In this document: positions 7,727 through 16,065 of the stretch, piece by piece | Layout of the letters: every line of letters starts with the position of its first letter | Numbering within the stretch: position 1 is the stretch's first letter | From: an uncultured Bacteroidales bacterium | GTDB taxonomy: Bacteria; Bacteroidota; Bacteroidia; Bacteroidales; Bacteroidaceae | Reading direction: 5' to 3' | Assembly (NCBI GenBank): GCA_937914945.1 | Contig: CALGJF010000055.1 | Coordinates: forward strand, 1-31,606 | Length of the DNA: 31,606 nt | The notes under the pieces: generated by a model | The model's input: only the letters and a program-made list of their open reading frames with translations | Told to the model about the DNA's origin: nothing | Database searches by the model: none | Position numbers and translations under genes: made by a program

Positions 7727-8575
7727 TTATTTGATAAGCAGGCTTTCGAGCTGTTGGCGGTTGCCGTTGAAGATGTTTATATCCACATCTTCGGGTATGC
7801 CGGGAACCTCACCCATGTCCGAGCATTGCCAAATGAGCCACTCTACATCCTTGCCAAGCGAATCCACATAGTAGTGGGCTACCCACGATGGGTAGCGGGC
7901 AAAGAATTTATCGGTGAGATAGCGTGTCTTGTACTTGCGATAGGTATATAGTATGGGTTTCACGCCATAGTGTTCCTCTATCTTGGTAATGAATGTTTTA
8001 AGTTCCTGCAAGAATTTTGTTTTGTCTTTGGGGTTCACCTCTATATCTACCATGGGGGGCAGGTCGCCCTTTTGCAGTTTCACGGTTTTTATAAACATCT
8101 CTGCTTGTGCAAGCCCTGTCGAGTGGAGGCTGAAAAAGTGATATGCGCCGCGTATGAATCCATGCTCGCGGGCATTGTTGAAGTTATCGGTGAAATTTAC
8201 ATCGGTAAAGTCGCTGCCCTCTGTTGCTTTTATATATACAAAGGAGATAGGGGCATCGGCAGGGTTTTCGTTTTTGAATTTTCCCCAATCTATATTGCCC
8301 TGATGGCGCGAAATGTCTATGCCATAGACCGAAAAACCCGATGGCAGGCAAATCTCGTATTGCTTATGCCCGTAGCATGGAAGGAAACGATAAAAATATG
8401 GGCGGAAAAAGAGAATAAAAGTACAATAGAGAGCTGTAAACGATACAAGCACAACAATGCACAAGGATAGCCAGCCGGGCATATCGCTACGCTTTGGTGC
8501 GCGAGACGATGAACGGCGGGCGGAAGTTTTCTTCCGTCCGCCGGTTCTCTGTTTTATATTCTTTGTCTCTGCCAT
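7727..8575 (-). CDS. GH25 lysozyme-like muramidase, membrane anchored
   Basis: A 282-aa protein. Residues 1-34 are Lys/Arg/Ser-rich and cytoplasmic, 35-57 form one membrane segment, and about 82-280 are a GH25 domain. The domain opens with YGIDISRHQGNIDW (Asp87) and carries PPMVDIEV (Asp177, Glu179), the catalytic pattern of Chalaropsis-type lysozymes that cleave the glycan backbone of peptidoglycan. It lies 19 bp after the pyrophosphate-dependent phosphofructokinase gene on the same strand. An internal Met at residue 32 is an alternative start, but the basic N-terminus is usual for Bacteroidales homologues. A strong hairpin overlaps codons 10-22. Confidence 0.87.
   Translation of the reverse strand: MAETKNIKQRTGGRKKTSARRSSSRAPKRSDMPGWLSLCIVVLVSFTALYCTFILFFRPYFYRFLPCYGHKQYEICLPSGFSVYGIDISRHQGNIDWGKFKNENPADAPISFVYIKATEGSDFTDVNFTDNFNNAREHGFIRGAYHFFSLHSTGLAQAEMFIKTVKLQKGDLPPMVDIEVNPKDKTKFLQELKTFITKIEEHYGVKPILYTYRKYKTRYLTDKFFARYPSWVAHYYVDSLGKDVEWLIWQCSDMGEVPGIPEDVDINIFNGNRQQLESLLIK
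8511..8547 (-). promoter_or_regulatory. Strong hairpin in the 5' coding region of the GH25 gene
   Basis: The arms 8511-8526 and 8531-8547 pair almost perfectly around a 4-nt loop (one bulge and one G-T type mismatch). In the minus-strand mRNA it lies about 28 nt after the start codon and just downstream of the phosphofructokinase stop. No U-tract follows, so it is not a standard terminator. A translational or processing role is inference. Confidence 0.4.
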
Positions 8576-8594
8576 TCAGGCGATTAAAGATTTA

Positions 8595-10241
8595 TTACTT
8601 CTGCTGCTCCAGGGCAAGTGTTTTGGTTGTCTGGTCGCATACCTCTGTGGGACCGAAGTATTGGATGGGGCCGGGATATACGTAGCAGGTCTCTTTTGCC
8701 CATGTCTCGCGGTTTGCTGCAAAGGTTTTGAAGGGCGCGCCCTCGAGGTCAACCAATGCCTTCTGGATAACGGGCTTCATCTCGCCGTGGCGACGCTCCA
8801 TGTTCATCATCATGGTGATGGGGATACCACCTGCAATCCACTCGGCAGCGGGAGCTGTGGTGTTGCGGATAGATGACATGTAACCTGTCTTGCCGGCAGC
8901 GATGAGCTGCGATGCGTTGTAACCGAGTGCATAGCAGTAGTCGGCATCATAGTTAGAGGGAGCTGCGCAACGGCCCTCGTAGCCGAAGAAGTGGTGCTGG
9001 GGGTTGAAAGAGCCTGTGTATTTGCCCTCTTTCTTCCATGCTGCCAACTTGTTGCCTACCATCTCCGACAGCAGTTTCTCTGTCTCGATGAGCGATACCT
9101 GTACGTTGCCGTGGGGGTCGCGGTCCATTGTGAGCTGGCGTGCAACACCTGCAGGGAGGCTTGCATATACCTCGCCATTCTCTTTTGAGAGGTGGTCGAT
9201 GATGTATTGGCGTTTCTCAGCTGCCTCAACAGCGGCATACTCCTCGCCCTTAACTGCCAACAGGTCGTTGAGTTCGGCAATGAGTGATTTCATTGCGGGG
9301 ATGAACTCGATGAGGCCCTCGGGGATAAGTACGGTACCGAAGTTGTTGCCTGCTGCTGCGCGCGATGCCACAGCCTCGGCAATAGATGTTACGATGTTGT
9401 CGAGCGAGAGGGCTTTCTTCTCAACCTCCTCCGAAATGATACAGATGTTGGGCTGTGTCTGCAATGCGCACTCAAGAGCAATGTGAGAAGCCGAACGGCC
9501 CATCAACTTGATGAAGTGCCAATATTTTCGTGCAGAGTTACAGTCGCGCTGTATGTTACCGATAACCTCTGAATATACCTTACATGCGGTGTCGAAACCG
9601 AACGATGTCTCAATGTAGGCGTTCTTCAAGTCGCCGTCGATGGTCTTGGGGCAACCGATTACCTGAACACCAGTGTTCTTTGCTGCATAGTACTCGGCAA
9701 GCACGCAAGCGTTGGTGTTGGAGTCGTCGCCACCAATGATTACAAGTGCCTTGATGTCGAGCTCTTTGATAATCTCCAAGCCTTTGTCGAACTGCTCTGT
9801 TTTCTCCAATTTTGTACGGCCCGAACCAATGATGTCAAAACCACCGGTGTTGCGGTATGCGTCCATAATCTCAGAGGTAATCTCCATGTATTTGTGATCT
9901 ACCAAACCACCGGGGCCCATGAGGAAACCAAAGAGACGGCTGTCGGCGTTCAACTTCTTGATACCATCGAAAAGGCCGGCAATTACGTTGTGTCCGCCGG
10001 GAGCCTGGCCACCCGATAGGATAACACCCACGTTGATTGCGGGATAGTTAACAGCCTCGCCACCCTTCTCAAATGTAACGATGGGCAAGCCGTATGTGTT
10101 GGGGAACATAGACTTGATGGCCTCTTGGTCGGCTACCGATTGGGTTGCCGCGCCTTCACTGATTTTTACAACCTCTTTCAATGCTTGAGGTAACTTGGGC
10201 TGATACTCAGCTCTTGCTTGTTGTAATGCGCTTATCTTCAT
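8595..10241 (-). CDS. pfp: Pyrophosphate-dependent fructose-6-phosphate 1-phosphotransferase
   Basis: A 548-aa enzyme of the long PPi-PFK class, which interconverts fructose 6-phosphate and fructose 1,6-bisphosphate using PPi instead of ATP in the cytoplasm. GGQAPGGHN (77-85), GGDDSN (170-175), PKTIDGDLKN (198-207, Asp202 as the expected catalytic base) and MGRSASH (247-253) are visible. The Asp in GGDDS is the residue associated with PPi rather than ATP use. The length matches plant beta-subunit-like and Bacteroidota enzymes. The GH25 gene follows after 19 bp. Its own promoter upstream of 10241 is not clear to me. Confidence 0.95.
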   Translation of the reverse strand: MKISALQQARAEYQPKLPQALKEVVKISEGAATQSVADQEAIKSMFPNTYGLPIVTFEKGGEAVNYPAINVGVILSGGQAPGGHNVIAGLFDGIKKLNADSRLFGFLMGPGGLVDHKYMEITSEIMDAYRNTGGFDIIGSGRTKLEKTEQFDKGLEIIKELDIKALVIIGGDDSNTNACVLAEYYAAKNTGVQVIGCPKTIDGDLKNAYIETSFGFDTACKVYSEVIGNIQRDCNSARKYWHFIKLMGRSASHIALECALQTQPNICIISEEVEKKALSLDNIVTSIAEAVASRAAAGNNFGTVLIPEGLIEFIPAMKSLIAELNDLLAVKGEEYAAVEAAEKRQYIIDHLSKENGEVYASLPAGVARQLTMDRDPHGNVQVSLIETEKLLSEMVGNKLAAWKKEGKYTGSFNPQHHFFGYEGRCAAPSNYDADYCYALGYNASQLIAAGKTGYMSSIRNTTAPAAEWIAGGIPITMMMNMERRHGEMKPVIQKALVDLEGAPFKTFAANRETWAKETCYVYPGPIQYFGPTEVCDQTTKTLALEQQK

Positions 10242-10386
10242 ATCTTAAATTAATAAGTTAATATTGTTCTTTTATTCAAACTATTCGCAAATTTCGCTTT
10301 TTTTTGCGAGATGTAAAAGAGGTTTGCCGTTTTTTATCGGTCATTCATTAAATTATTTATAAAATTGATTCTATTTCTTGTAAATA

Positions 10387-10417
10387 TTGTTTCTTTTCGC
10401 AGAAAAGTGTATCTTTG
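10387..10417 (+). promoter_or_regulatory. Promoter of the 90-aa protein / amidase-like operon
   Basis: TTG (10387-10389), 20 bp, then an exact TAnnTTTG match, TATCTTTG (10410-10417), about 58 bp before the ATG at 10475. Confidence 0.7.
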
Positions 10418-10474
10418 GCAATTGGAGATTCGTGGTGAATCCTGCATATTGAAAATTTGAAAATTATAAAGATT

Positions 10475-10747
10475 ATGGCAAGTAGAAAGAATTTGAAAAA
10501 GGTTATTACTTTTGTTGTTGATGATTTGGCTACCGAGGCTTTCCTGCTCTCATACGATGCAAAAGGAGATACCGAGGCTTGGGTAAATGTGTTTAACAAA
10601 ATATTCAGCCTTAATACAGAATATATAGCTCGCGTTAATCATGTAGAGCCGGGCATGCCTGCAAAGAAGTATTTCAATGCGTTGTGCGACTCTTTCAACA
10701 AGGATGCAAAAGCTATTCTTGCAGAGATAGCAGAGCTTTCCAAATAA
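10475..10747 (+). CDS. Conserved Bacteroidales small protein of unknown function
   Basis: A 90-aa soluble, probably all-helical protein beginning MASRKNLKKVITFVVDDLAT. It resembles small uncharacterised Bacteroidales proteins with the same N-terminus; no catalytic motif is visible. An upstream in-frame TTG would add six residues, but ATG at 10475 gives the usual start and is better placed after the promoter. It is followed 11 bp later by the large secreted amidase-like gene, so both are probably on one transcript. No function should be assigned. Confidence 0.75.
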   Translation: MASRKNLKKVITFVVDDLATEAFLLSYDAKGDTEAWVNVFNKIFSLNTEYIARVNHVEPGMPAKKYFNALCDSFNKDAKAILAEIAELSK

Positions 10748-10758
10748 TGAAATGAATT

Positions 10759-13689
10759 ATGCTTAAAAGGGTATCGGTCTTTTTGACCTGCCTGTTATGT
10801 GTAGCGGTTTTGTCGGCGCAGACTGTCGATAAAACCGTTACGCGTTCCATAGAGAAATTCTTTACAAAATATACCCCCAAGGGCGTACATGTGAAGAATT
10901 GCGGGTTGGAACGCAGGCGCAACAATGTAATAGTGAACAAGGGTGCGCGCAAGATAACCGTCTATGCGAACCAGAATTTTGCTGCACAGGTATTTACCCC
11001 TGATGTGGTGGAGGAGATATATGCGGGTATAAAGAAGGCTCTGCCGTCGGCCTATGCAAAGTACAAGGTTACGGTTATAGCGGCCCGTAAGCCCATAGAG
11101 GAACTTATTCCCAATAATATGCGCGAAAAGACACTCGATAAGAGTCGACTATGGGGTGGTGTGGATTACGATGGTGCACCGTGGGTCAAGAATATATCCA
11201 GGCCCTATGTGGCGAGCAGGGGGCTCGAAGGCCGCCATGTTGCTCTGTGGCAGAGCCATGGTCGCATATATTCGGCCGACAAGGGGCGGTGGCAGTGGCA
11301 GCGTCCTTCGCTCTTCTGTACCACGGAGGATTTGTTTACACAATCTATTGTTGTGCCTTTCCTCATGCCTATGTTGCAGAATGCGGGTGCAGTGGTTTAC
11401 ACCCCGCGCGAGCGCGACCCGCAGAGGGAGTGCGTGGTGGTGGATAACGATTCGGCATGCGGTGCATCGCGTTATGTGCAGGAGGCCGAAAAACGACGCG
11501 AATGGCAGCCGGCAGGCAAGGGGTTCAAGCCGCGTGCCGGTTATTACGTTGACGGGGAGAATCCCTTTACTCATGGCACTGCGTCGTGCGTGGAGGTGTC
11601 CGATGGCGGCAAGCGTACTACGGCAGTGGCACGTTGGGTGCCCGATATACCGCGCGATGGCATGTATGCCGTGTATGTGTCGTACAAAACACTGCAAAAT
11701 TCTGTGCCCGATGCGCGTTACAGCGTGCTTCACAGCGGCGGTGTTACCGAATTCAAAGTCAATCAGCGCATGGGTGGCGGCACTTGGGTGTATCTTGGTA
11801 CGTTCCGTTTCAAGGGTGGAGCAAACGAGAATCAGGGTGTTCTGCTCACCAACAACAGTAATTTCAAGGGGGTGGTTACTGCCGATGCAGTGCGTTTTGG
11901 TGGTGGCATGGGGCTTGTGGCTCGTGGCGACAGTCTGCCACAGACAAGCGGCATGCCTCGATATTTGGAAGGGGCGCGCTATGCATTGCAGTATAGCGGT
12001 TTTCCGTATAAGGTTTACACTCCCAGCGAGGGTGAATTGGATTATAACGACGATATTAACTGCCGTTCGCATGCGGTGAATCATCTGGCAGGCGGCTCGG
12101 TTTACAACCCCGATACCTTGGGGCTTAATGTGCCTATTGAGCTATCCTTCGGTTTTCACTCCGATGCGGGAATTTCGGCCGAGGATAATATAATAGGTTC
12201 GCTTGGTATTGTTACCACCGATTTTAACGGGGACAGCATAGAGGCGGGGCTTTCGCGTTATATGTCGCGCGATGTGGTGAGCAATCTGCTGATGGATGTG
12301 CAGCGCGATCTCACTGCGCGCTATGGCAAGTGGCAGGTGCGCGGAATTCTCGATCGCAGTTACAGCGAGTCGCGCCTGCCTGTTGTGCCGGCTATGATTT
12401 TTGAATCGCTCTCGCACCAGAATTTTATGGATATGGTCTATGGGCATAACCCCGATTTCAAGTTTACGCTTGCCCGCGCGGTATATAAATCGTTGCTGAA
12501 GCAGATAAATTTTATTCATGGTAACGATAAATATGTGGTACAGCCGCTGCCCGTAAAGGATTTTTCTCTGTCGCTCGACAAGGAGCGTACCAAGGTGCAG
12601 CTTCATTGGCAGCCTGTTGAAGATGAACTTGAGCCTACGGCAACGCCAACAGCCTATATCGTATATACAAAAATCAACGATGGCGATTTTGACAATGGCA
12701 GGTTGGTGAAAGGTAATAAATTTGAGATGGATATTCTCAAAGATGTGCAGTATAGCTTTAAGGTGGCTGCGCTTAACGATGGTGGCGAGAGTTTCCCCTC
12801 CGAGGTGCTTTCTGCATTCGCATCGGGGCAGGGTGGTGCGCTGGCACTCATTGTGAATGGTTTTCATAGGTTGAGCGGCCCCTCCGAGGTGTTCACTGCA
12901 TCAAAAGCCGGGTTTGACATGGACAACGATGCAGGTGTGGCATATATGCATACGGCCGAATATGGTGGTCGCCAGCTCGATTATGAGCGTGCCAACATAG
13001 GCTTTGAGGATGGCTTGGGGCTCAGTGGCAACGATTTTGAGGGGCTGTTGATAGCCGGTAATACCTTTGACTATCCCTGCCTGCATGGGGCGGCTTTGGC
13101 GGCAAACGGAATTTCGTTTGTTTCGTGCAGTAGCGAGGCTGTGATTGATGGCTATGTTTCGCTTGATGGCTACGATGTGGTGGATTTTATTGCCGGTGTA
13201 GAAAAGCAGGGTGAGCAGGGCTCGCTTCTGGGATATAATCGCCCATACAAAACATTCCCTGCTGTGTTGCAGAATAAGTTGGTTAAATATCTTTCGGGTG
13301 GTGGCAGGCTCTTTGTGAGTGGCGCACACATAGCAAGCGATATGAGCAAGAACGATGATGACCGTAAATTCATAAGCACGCTGCTTAAATTTGAATATGG
13401 CGGCTCCATGGCCGATGTGTCGGAGGATAAAATCTTTGGTTCCAACCTTTCTTTGCCTGTTTATCGCACGGTGAACGAGGAGTGCTATGCGGTGCAACGC
13501 CCCGATGTGCTTGTGCCTGCCAAGGATGCCTTTGTGGCTTTTGTATATGAGAAGAGCAAGAAGAGTGCCGGTGTGGCCTATGCCGGCAAATACAGAGTTC
13601 TTGCTACGGGATTCCCCTTTGAGGCTGTTGCCGACGAGGATTTGCGTTTCAGCCTCATGGGCTCTGTCATGCGTTTTCTGCTTAAATAG
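10759..13689 (+). CDS. Secreted amidase-like / golvesin-domain / FN3 protein
   Basis: A 976-aa exported protein with a signal peptide at residues 1-20 (ending VLSAQ). Around 155-235 and 430-555 are two halves of an Amidase_3-like region: SHGR (His167), TTEDLF (Glu190), FGFHSDA (His467) and MIFES (Glu549) could form the Zn/catalytic quartet of N-acetylmuramoyl-L-alanine amidases. Between them, about 262-383, is a golvesin/xanthan-lyase-type beta domain (YYVDGENPFTHGT, RWVPDIPRDGMYAVYVSYK). An FN3 module spans about 596-690, and the C-terminal 280 residues form an unrecognised domain. Such proteins are often labelled xanthan lyase, probably wrongly. Cell-wall hydrolysis is inferred. It is co-transcribed with the 90-aa protein. 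Confidence 0.8.
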   Translation: MLKRVSVFLTCLLCVAVLSAQTVDKTVTRSIEKFFTKYTPKGVHVKNCGLERRRNNVIVNKGARKITVYANQNFAAQVFTPDVVEEIYAGIKKALPSAYAKYKVTVIAARKPIEELIPNNMREKTLDKSRLWGGVDYDGAPWVKNISRPYVASRGLEGRHVALWQSHGRIYSADKGRWQWQRPSLFCTTEDLFTQSIVVPFLMPMLQNAGAVVYTPRERDPQRECVVVDNDSACGASRYVQEAEKRREWQPAGKGFKPRAGYYVDGENPFTHGTASCVEVSDGGKRTTAVARWVPDIPRDGMYAVYVSYKTLQNSVPDARYSVLHSGGVTEFKVNQRMGGGTWVYLGTFRFKGGANENQGVLLTNNSNFKGVVTADAVRFGGGMGLVARGDSLPQTSGMPRYLEGARYALQYSGFPYKVYTPSEGELDYNDDINCRSHAVNHLAGGSVYNPDTLGLNVPIELSFGFHSDAGISAEDNIIGSLGIVTTDFNGDSIEAGLSRYMSRDVVSNLLMDVQRDLTARYGKWQVRGILDRSYSESRLPVVPAMIFESLSHQNFMDMVYGHNPDFKFTLARAVYKSLLKQINFIHGNDKYVVQPLPVKDFSLSLDKERTKVQLHWQPVEDELEPTATPTAYIVYTKINDGDFDNGRLVKGNKFEMDILKDVQYSFKVAALNDGGESFPSEVLSAFASGQGGALALIVNGFHRLSGPSEVFTASKAGFDMDNDAGVAYMHTAEYGGRQLDYERANIGFEDGLGLSGNDFEGLLIAGNTFDYPCLHGAALAANGISFVSCSSEAVIDGYVSLDGYDVVDFIAGVEKQGEQGSLLGYNRPYKTFPAVLQNKLVKYLSGGGRLFVSGAHIASDMSKNDDDRKFISTLLKFEYGGSMADVSEDKIFGSNLSLPVYRTVNEECYAVQRPDVLVPAKDAFVAFVYEKSKKSAGVAYAGKYRVLATGFPFEAVADEDLRFSLMGSVMRFLLK

Positions 13690-13825
13690 TGTGAATATGT
13701 TATATTGCGCTTATGAGGAATATGCGCACCTTGTTGTGGCGAATGTATGTTAATTATTGTTTTGAGTGAGTGTGGCAATAATTTATTCGATGTGGTTAAG
13801 CCTATTTGGTAGGATTTATATAAAT

Positions 13826-13858
13826 AGAACAGGAGTTTACGTTGTAAACTCCTGTTCT
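13826..13858. terminator. Bidirectional terminator between the amidase-like gene and rpmH
   Basis: A perfect 15-bp stem (13826-13840 with 13844-13858) with a 3-nt loop, T-rich on both flanks. It lies between two convergent genes, so it can serve the plus-strand gene ending at 13689 and rpmH on the minus strand. Confidence 0.85.
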
Positions 13859-13907
13859 TGTTGTTTTATCATTATTAACCTAACGTTGCAATCAGTGTTG
13901 CACCGTA

Positions 13908-14069
13908 TTATCTTTTCTTACCGTTGTACTCGTCGGATACAGTAAGTTTTTTACGTCCTTTTGCGCGGCGAGATGCCAATACGCGACGGCCGTTCTTTGT
14001 GGCCATTCTCTCACGAAAACCGTGCTTGTTCTTTCTCTTTCTGTTAGAGGGTTGGAATGTTCTTTTCAT
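13908..14069 (-). CDS. rpmH: 50S ribosomal protein L34
   Basis: A 53-aa, strongly basic protein beginning MKRTFQPSNRKRKNKHGFRE, with the L34 signature RxxHGFRERMxTxxGRxVLxxRRAKGRKxL. It is a component of the large ribosomal subunit. The C-terminus is extended by about ten residues (VSDEYNGKKR) relative to the 44-46-aa enterobacterial form, as seen in Bacteroidota. It stands as a single gene with its own exact-consensus promoter and a terminator just downstream. The usual rpmH partners (rnpA, dnaA) are not next to it here. Confidence 0.97.
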   Translation of the reverse strand: MKRTFQPSNRKRKNKHGFRERMATKNGRRVLASRRAKGRKKLTVSDEYNGKKR

Positions 14070-14124
14070 CGTCTTATATTATTTTATATGTTTTACTCAA
14101 AATATGCTTTCGCCATTCAGCTTG

Positions 14125-14155
14125 CAAAATTAGTGCTTTTTTTTTATTTGGCAAA
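14125..14155 (-). promoter_or_regulatory. rpmH promoter, exact consensus
   Basis: On the minus strand TTTG (14152-14155), 19 bp, then TAATTTTG (14125-14132), a full match to TAnnTTTG. The leader to the ATG at 14069 is about 50 nt. Confidence 0.75.
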
Positions 14156-14223
14156 GATTTTAACATGCAATTTTTCTTTTATGCATAATAATTTCGGCAA
14201 ATTGGGTGATTGCATATAAATAG

Positions 14224-14253
14224 AACAGTCGCTTGCCAAGGCAAGCGACTGTT
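14224..14253. terminator. Terminator downstream of ridA
   Basis: A perfect 14-bp stem (14224-14237 with 14240-14253) with a 2-nt loop, 23 bp after the ridA stop. On the minus strand it is followed by TCTATTTATAT. Its lower-coordinate flank shares TATAAATAGAACAG with the terminator at 13826. Confidence 0.85.
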
Positions 14254-14276
14254 ATGTAGCACTTGTTTATTGTCTG

Positions 14277-14651
14277 TTAGATTTCGGCGATAACCTCAAC
14301 CTCCACAAGTACATCCTTGGGAAGCTGCTTGACAGCTACGCATGAGCGTGCGGGTTTCTCGGTAAAGTACTGTGCATATACAGCATTGAAAGCGGCAAAA
14401 TCCTCCATGTTTTTCAAGAAACAGGTTGTCTTGATTGCTTTCTGGAATGAGCTGCCTGCCTCGGTGAGCACAGCGTCGAGGTTCTTCATAACCTGTGTTG
14501 CCTGTGCCTCGATGCCCTCGGCCTCTACCTCGCCTGTTGCGGGGTTGATGGGTACCTGGCCCGATGTGAAGAGAATGTTACCGCATACGATGGCCTGTGA
14601 ATAGGGGCCGATTGCCGCAGGGGCGTTGTCTGTATGAATCTTTTTAATCAT
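14277..14651 (-). CDS. ridA: RidA family reactive enamine/imine deaminase
   Basis: A 124-aa YjgF/RidA protein. GPYSQAI near residue 15 (Tyr17), SGQVP at 30-34, PARSCVAV (Arg102) and VEVEVIAEI at the end form the known active-site set. RidA hydrolyses the 2-aminoacrylate and 2-aminocrotonate intermediates released by PLP enzymes such as threonine dehydratase. The gene lies 5 bp after ilvA on the same strand, so producer and detoxifier are co-expressed; the context therefore supports the function directly. Confidence 0.95.
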   Translation of the reverse strand: MIKKIHTDNAPAAIGPYSQAIVCGNILFTSGQVPINPATGEVEAEGIEAQATQVMKNLDAVLTEAGSSFQKAIKTTCFLKNMEDFAAFNAVYAQYFTEKPARSCVAVKQLPKDVLVEVEVIAEI

Positions 14652-14656
14652 AGTGG

Positions 14657-15865
14657 TTAAAATTTATTGTTTTCTAAAATTGTGAATCCTGCTTTAAGGA
14701 GGGCTTTGTTTATCTCCTCAACTTGTGCAAAGTTACGTGTTTCCATGTTTACGCGCAAGAAACAACCGTTGATGTCCATGCTTGCATTGGCGCGCTCGTG
14801 GTGTACCGATATTACATTGCCTCCATGCTCGGCTATGATTTGCGAGATTTTGAGCAACTGTCCGGGCTTGTCGAGGAGTTCTATTGTGAGTGCGTATGAA
14901 CGACCGGCAGTGAGGAGGCCTCGCTTGATTACGCGGTCGAGGATTGTTACGTCTATGTTACCACCCGATACCACGCACACAACCTTCTTGCCTTTGATGG
15001 GTACTTTGTTAAACATGGCAGCTGCAACTGCAACGGCACCTGCACCCTCGGCAATGAGTTTCTGTTTCTCGATGAGCGAAAGGATTGCCGATGAAACCTC
15101 GTCGTCGGTAACGGTTACAATCTCGTCAACGTATTTGCTGCAGATGGCGAAAGTGTTTTGTCCGGGCTCTTTAACAGCGATACCGTCGGCAATGGTGGCT
15201 ACGCCGGGAAGGCGTTCTATTTTCTTGTGTTTAACCGAGTTGAACATGCTGGGCGCACCGCTTGACTGCACGCCATATACTTTTATCTTGGGATTGAGCG
15301 ATTTTATGGCAAAGGCAACACCCGATATGAGACCGCCGCCACCGATGGGCACGATTACTGCATCCATGTCCTTCAATTGGTCGAGCAACTCCAAGCCGAT
15401 AGTGCCCTGGCCTGCAATAACATCCTCATCGTCAAAGGGATGAATGAATGTGTAGCCATGCTCATCGCGCAGTTGCAATGCTTTTTGATAGGCATCGTCG
15501 TAAACGCCCTCGACAAGGCATATTTCTGCACCGAAATTTTTAGTAGCCTCAATCTTGGAGATGGGCGCACCGTCGGGGAGGCAGATAGTGGATTTTATGC
15601 CGTTTTTGGTTGCGGCAAGGGCCACGCCTTGTGCATGGTTGCCTGCCGAGCAGGCGATAACACCTTTTTTCTTCTCCTCCTCGGATAGCTGTGAAATCTT
15701 GTAGTATGAACCACGAACCTTGAACGAACCTGTCAGCTGCAAGTTCTCGGGTTTTAGAAATACCATTGCATCGGGGTTGATGTTGGGGGCCTGAATGAGG
15801 TCTGTGCGGCGTATAACGTCTTTCAATACATACCGTGCGTGGTATATTTTGTCGAGTGTCAACAT
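14657..15865 (-). CDS. ilvA: Threonine ammonia-lyase with ACT domain
   Basis: A 402-aa PLP enzyme of fold type II that deaminates threonine to 2-oxobutanoate, the first step toward isoleucine or a catabolic route. LTGSFKVRG holds the PLP lysine (Lys49), SAGNHAQG and GGGGLISG bind the substrate and cofactor phosphate, and about residues 325-402 form a C-terminal ACT domain. A single ACT domain and about 400 residues match the TdcB/IlvA-short class rather than the 510-aa E. coli IlvA with two regulatory domains, so feedback behaviour cannot be predicted. It is followed 5 bp later by ridA. Confidence 0.93.
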   Translation of the reverse strand: MLTLDKIYHARYVLKDVIRRTDLIQAPNINPDAMVFLKPENLQLTGSFKVRGSYYKISQLSEEEKKKGVIACSAGNHAQGVALAATKNGIKSTICLPDGAPISKIEATKNFGAEICLVEGVYDDAYQKALQLRDEHGYTFIHPFDDEDVIAGQGTIGLELLDQLKDMDAVIVPIGGGGLISGVAFAIKSLNPKIKVYGVQSSGAPSMFNSVKHKKIERLPGVATIADGIAVKEPGQNTFAICSKYVDEIVTVTDDEVSSAILSLIEKQKLIAEGAGAVAVAAAMFNKVPIKGKKVVCVVSGGNIDVTILDRVIKRGLLTAGRSYALTIELLDKPGQLLKISQIIAEHGGNVISVHHERANASMDINGCFLRVNMETRNFAQVEEINKALLKAGFTILENNKF

Positions 15866-15892
15866 ATGTTTATTTTTTTAGTTTGTTTTGCG

Positions 15893-15900
15893 CAAATTTA
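15893..15900 (-). promoter_or_regulatory. -7 element upstream of ilvA-ridA
   Basis: TAAATTTG on the minus strand is an exact TAnnTTTG match, 28 bp before the ATG at 15865. A -33 element is weak. Confidence 0.5.
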
Positions 15901-16029
15901 CAATCATTTTCTTTTATTCCTAATGTTGTGGCTGTTTATTTTTTGCATTTGCCTGCTTTTATTGTTAAAAACTATCGTAGCCATAGAAAAAGCCAATGAA
16001 TAAAAGGATTTTTCTTCGTGGGAACTTGT

Positions 16030-16037
16030 TAATTTTG
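16030..16037 (+). promoter_or_regulatory. -7 element upstream of nhaA
   Basis: TAATTTTG is an exact TAnnTTTG match, 29 bp before the ATG at 16066. No clear TTTG is seen at -33. Confidence 0.45.
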
Positions 16038-16065
16038 TTGCTCGATTAACAAGTATTAAATAAGT

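Noticed and set aside
10242..10340. A promoter for the phosphofructokinase gene
   Set aside because: Candidate -7 boxes (GAAATTTG, TAGTTTG) each deviate from TAnnTTTG and none has a well-spaced TTTG.
11149..12084. Long frames on both strands inside the amidase-like gene (about 310 codons each)
   Set aside because: The 976-aa frame has a signal peptide and domain motifs; the others are rich in Cys, Arg and Trp without structure, as expected for shadows.
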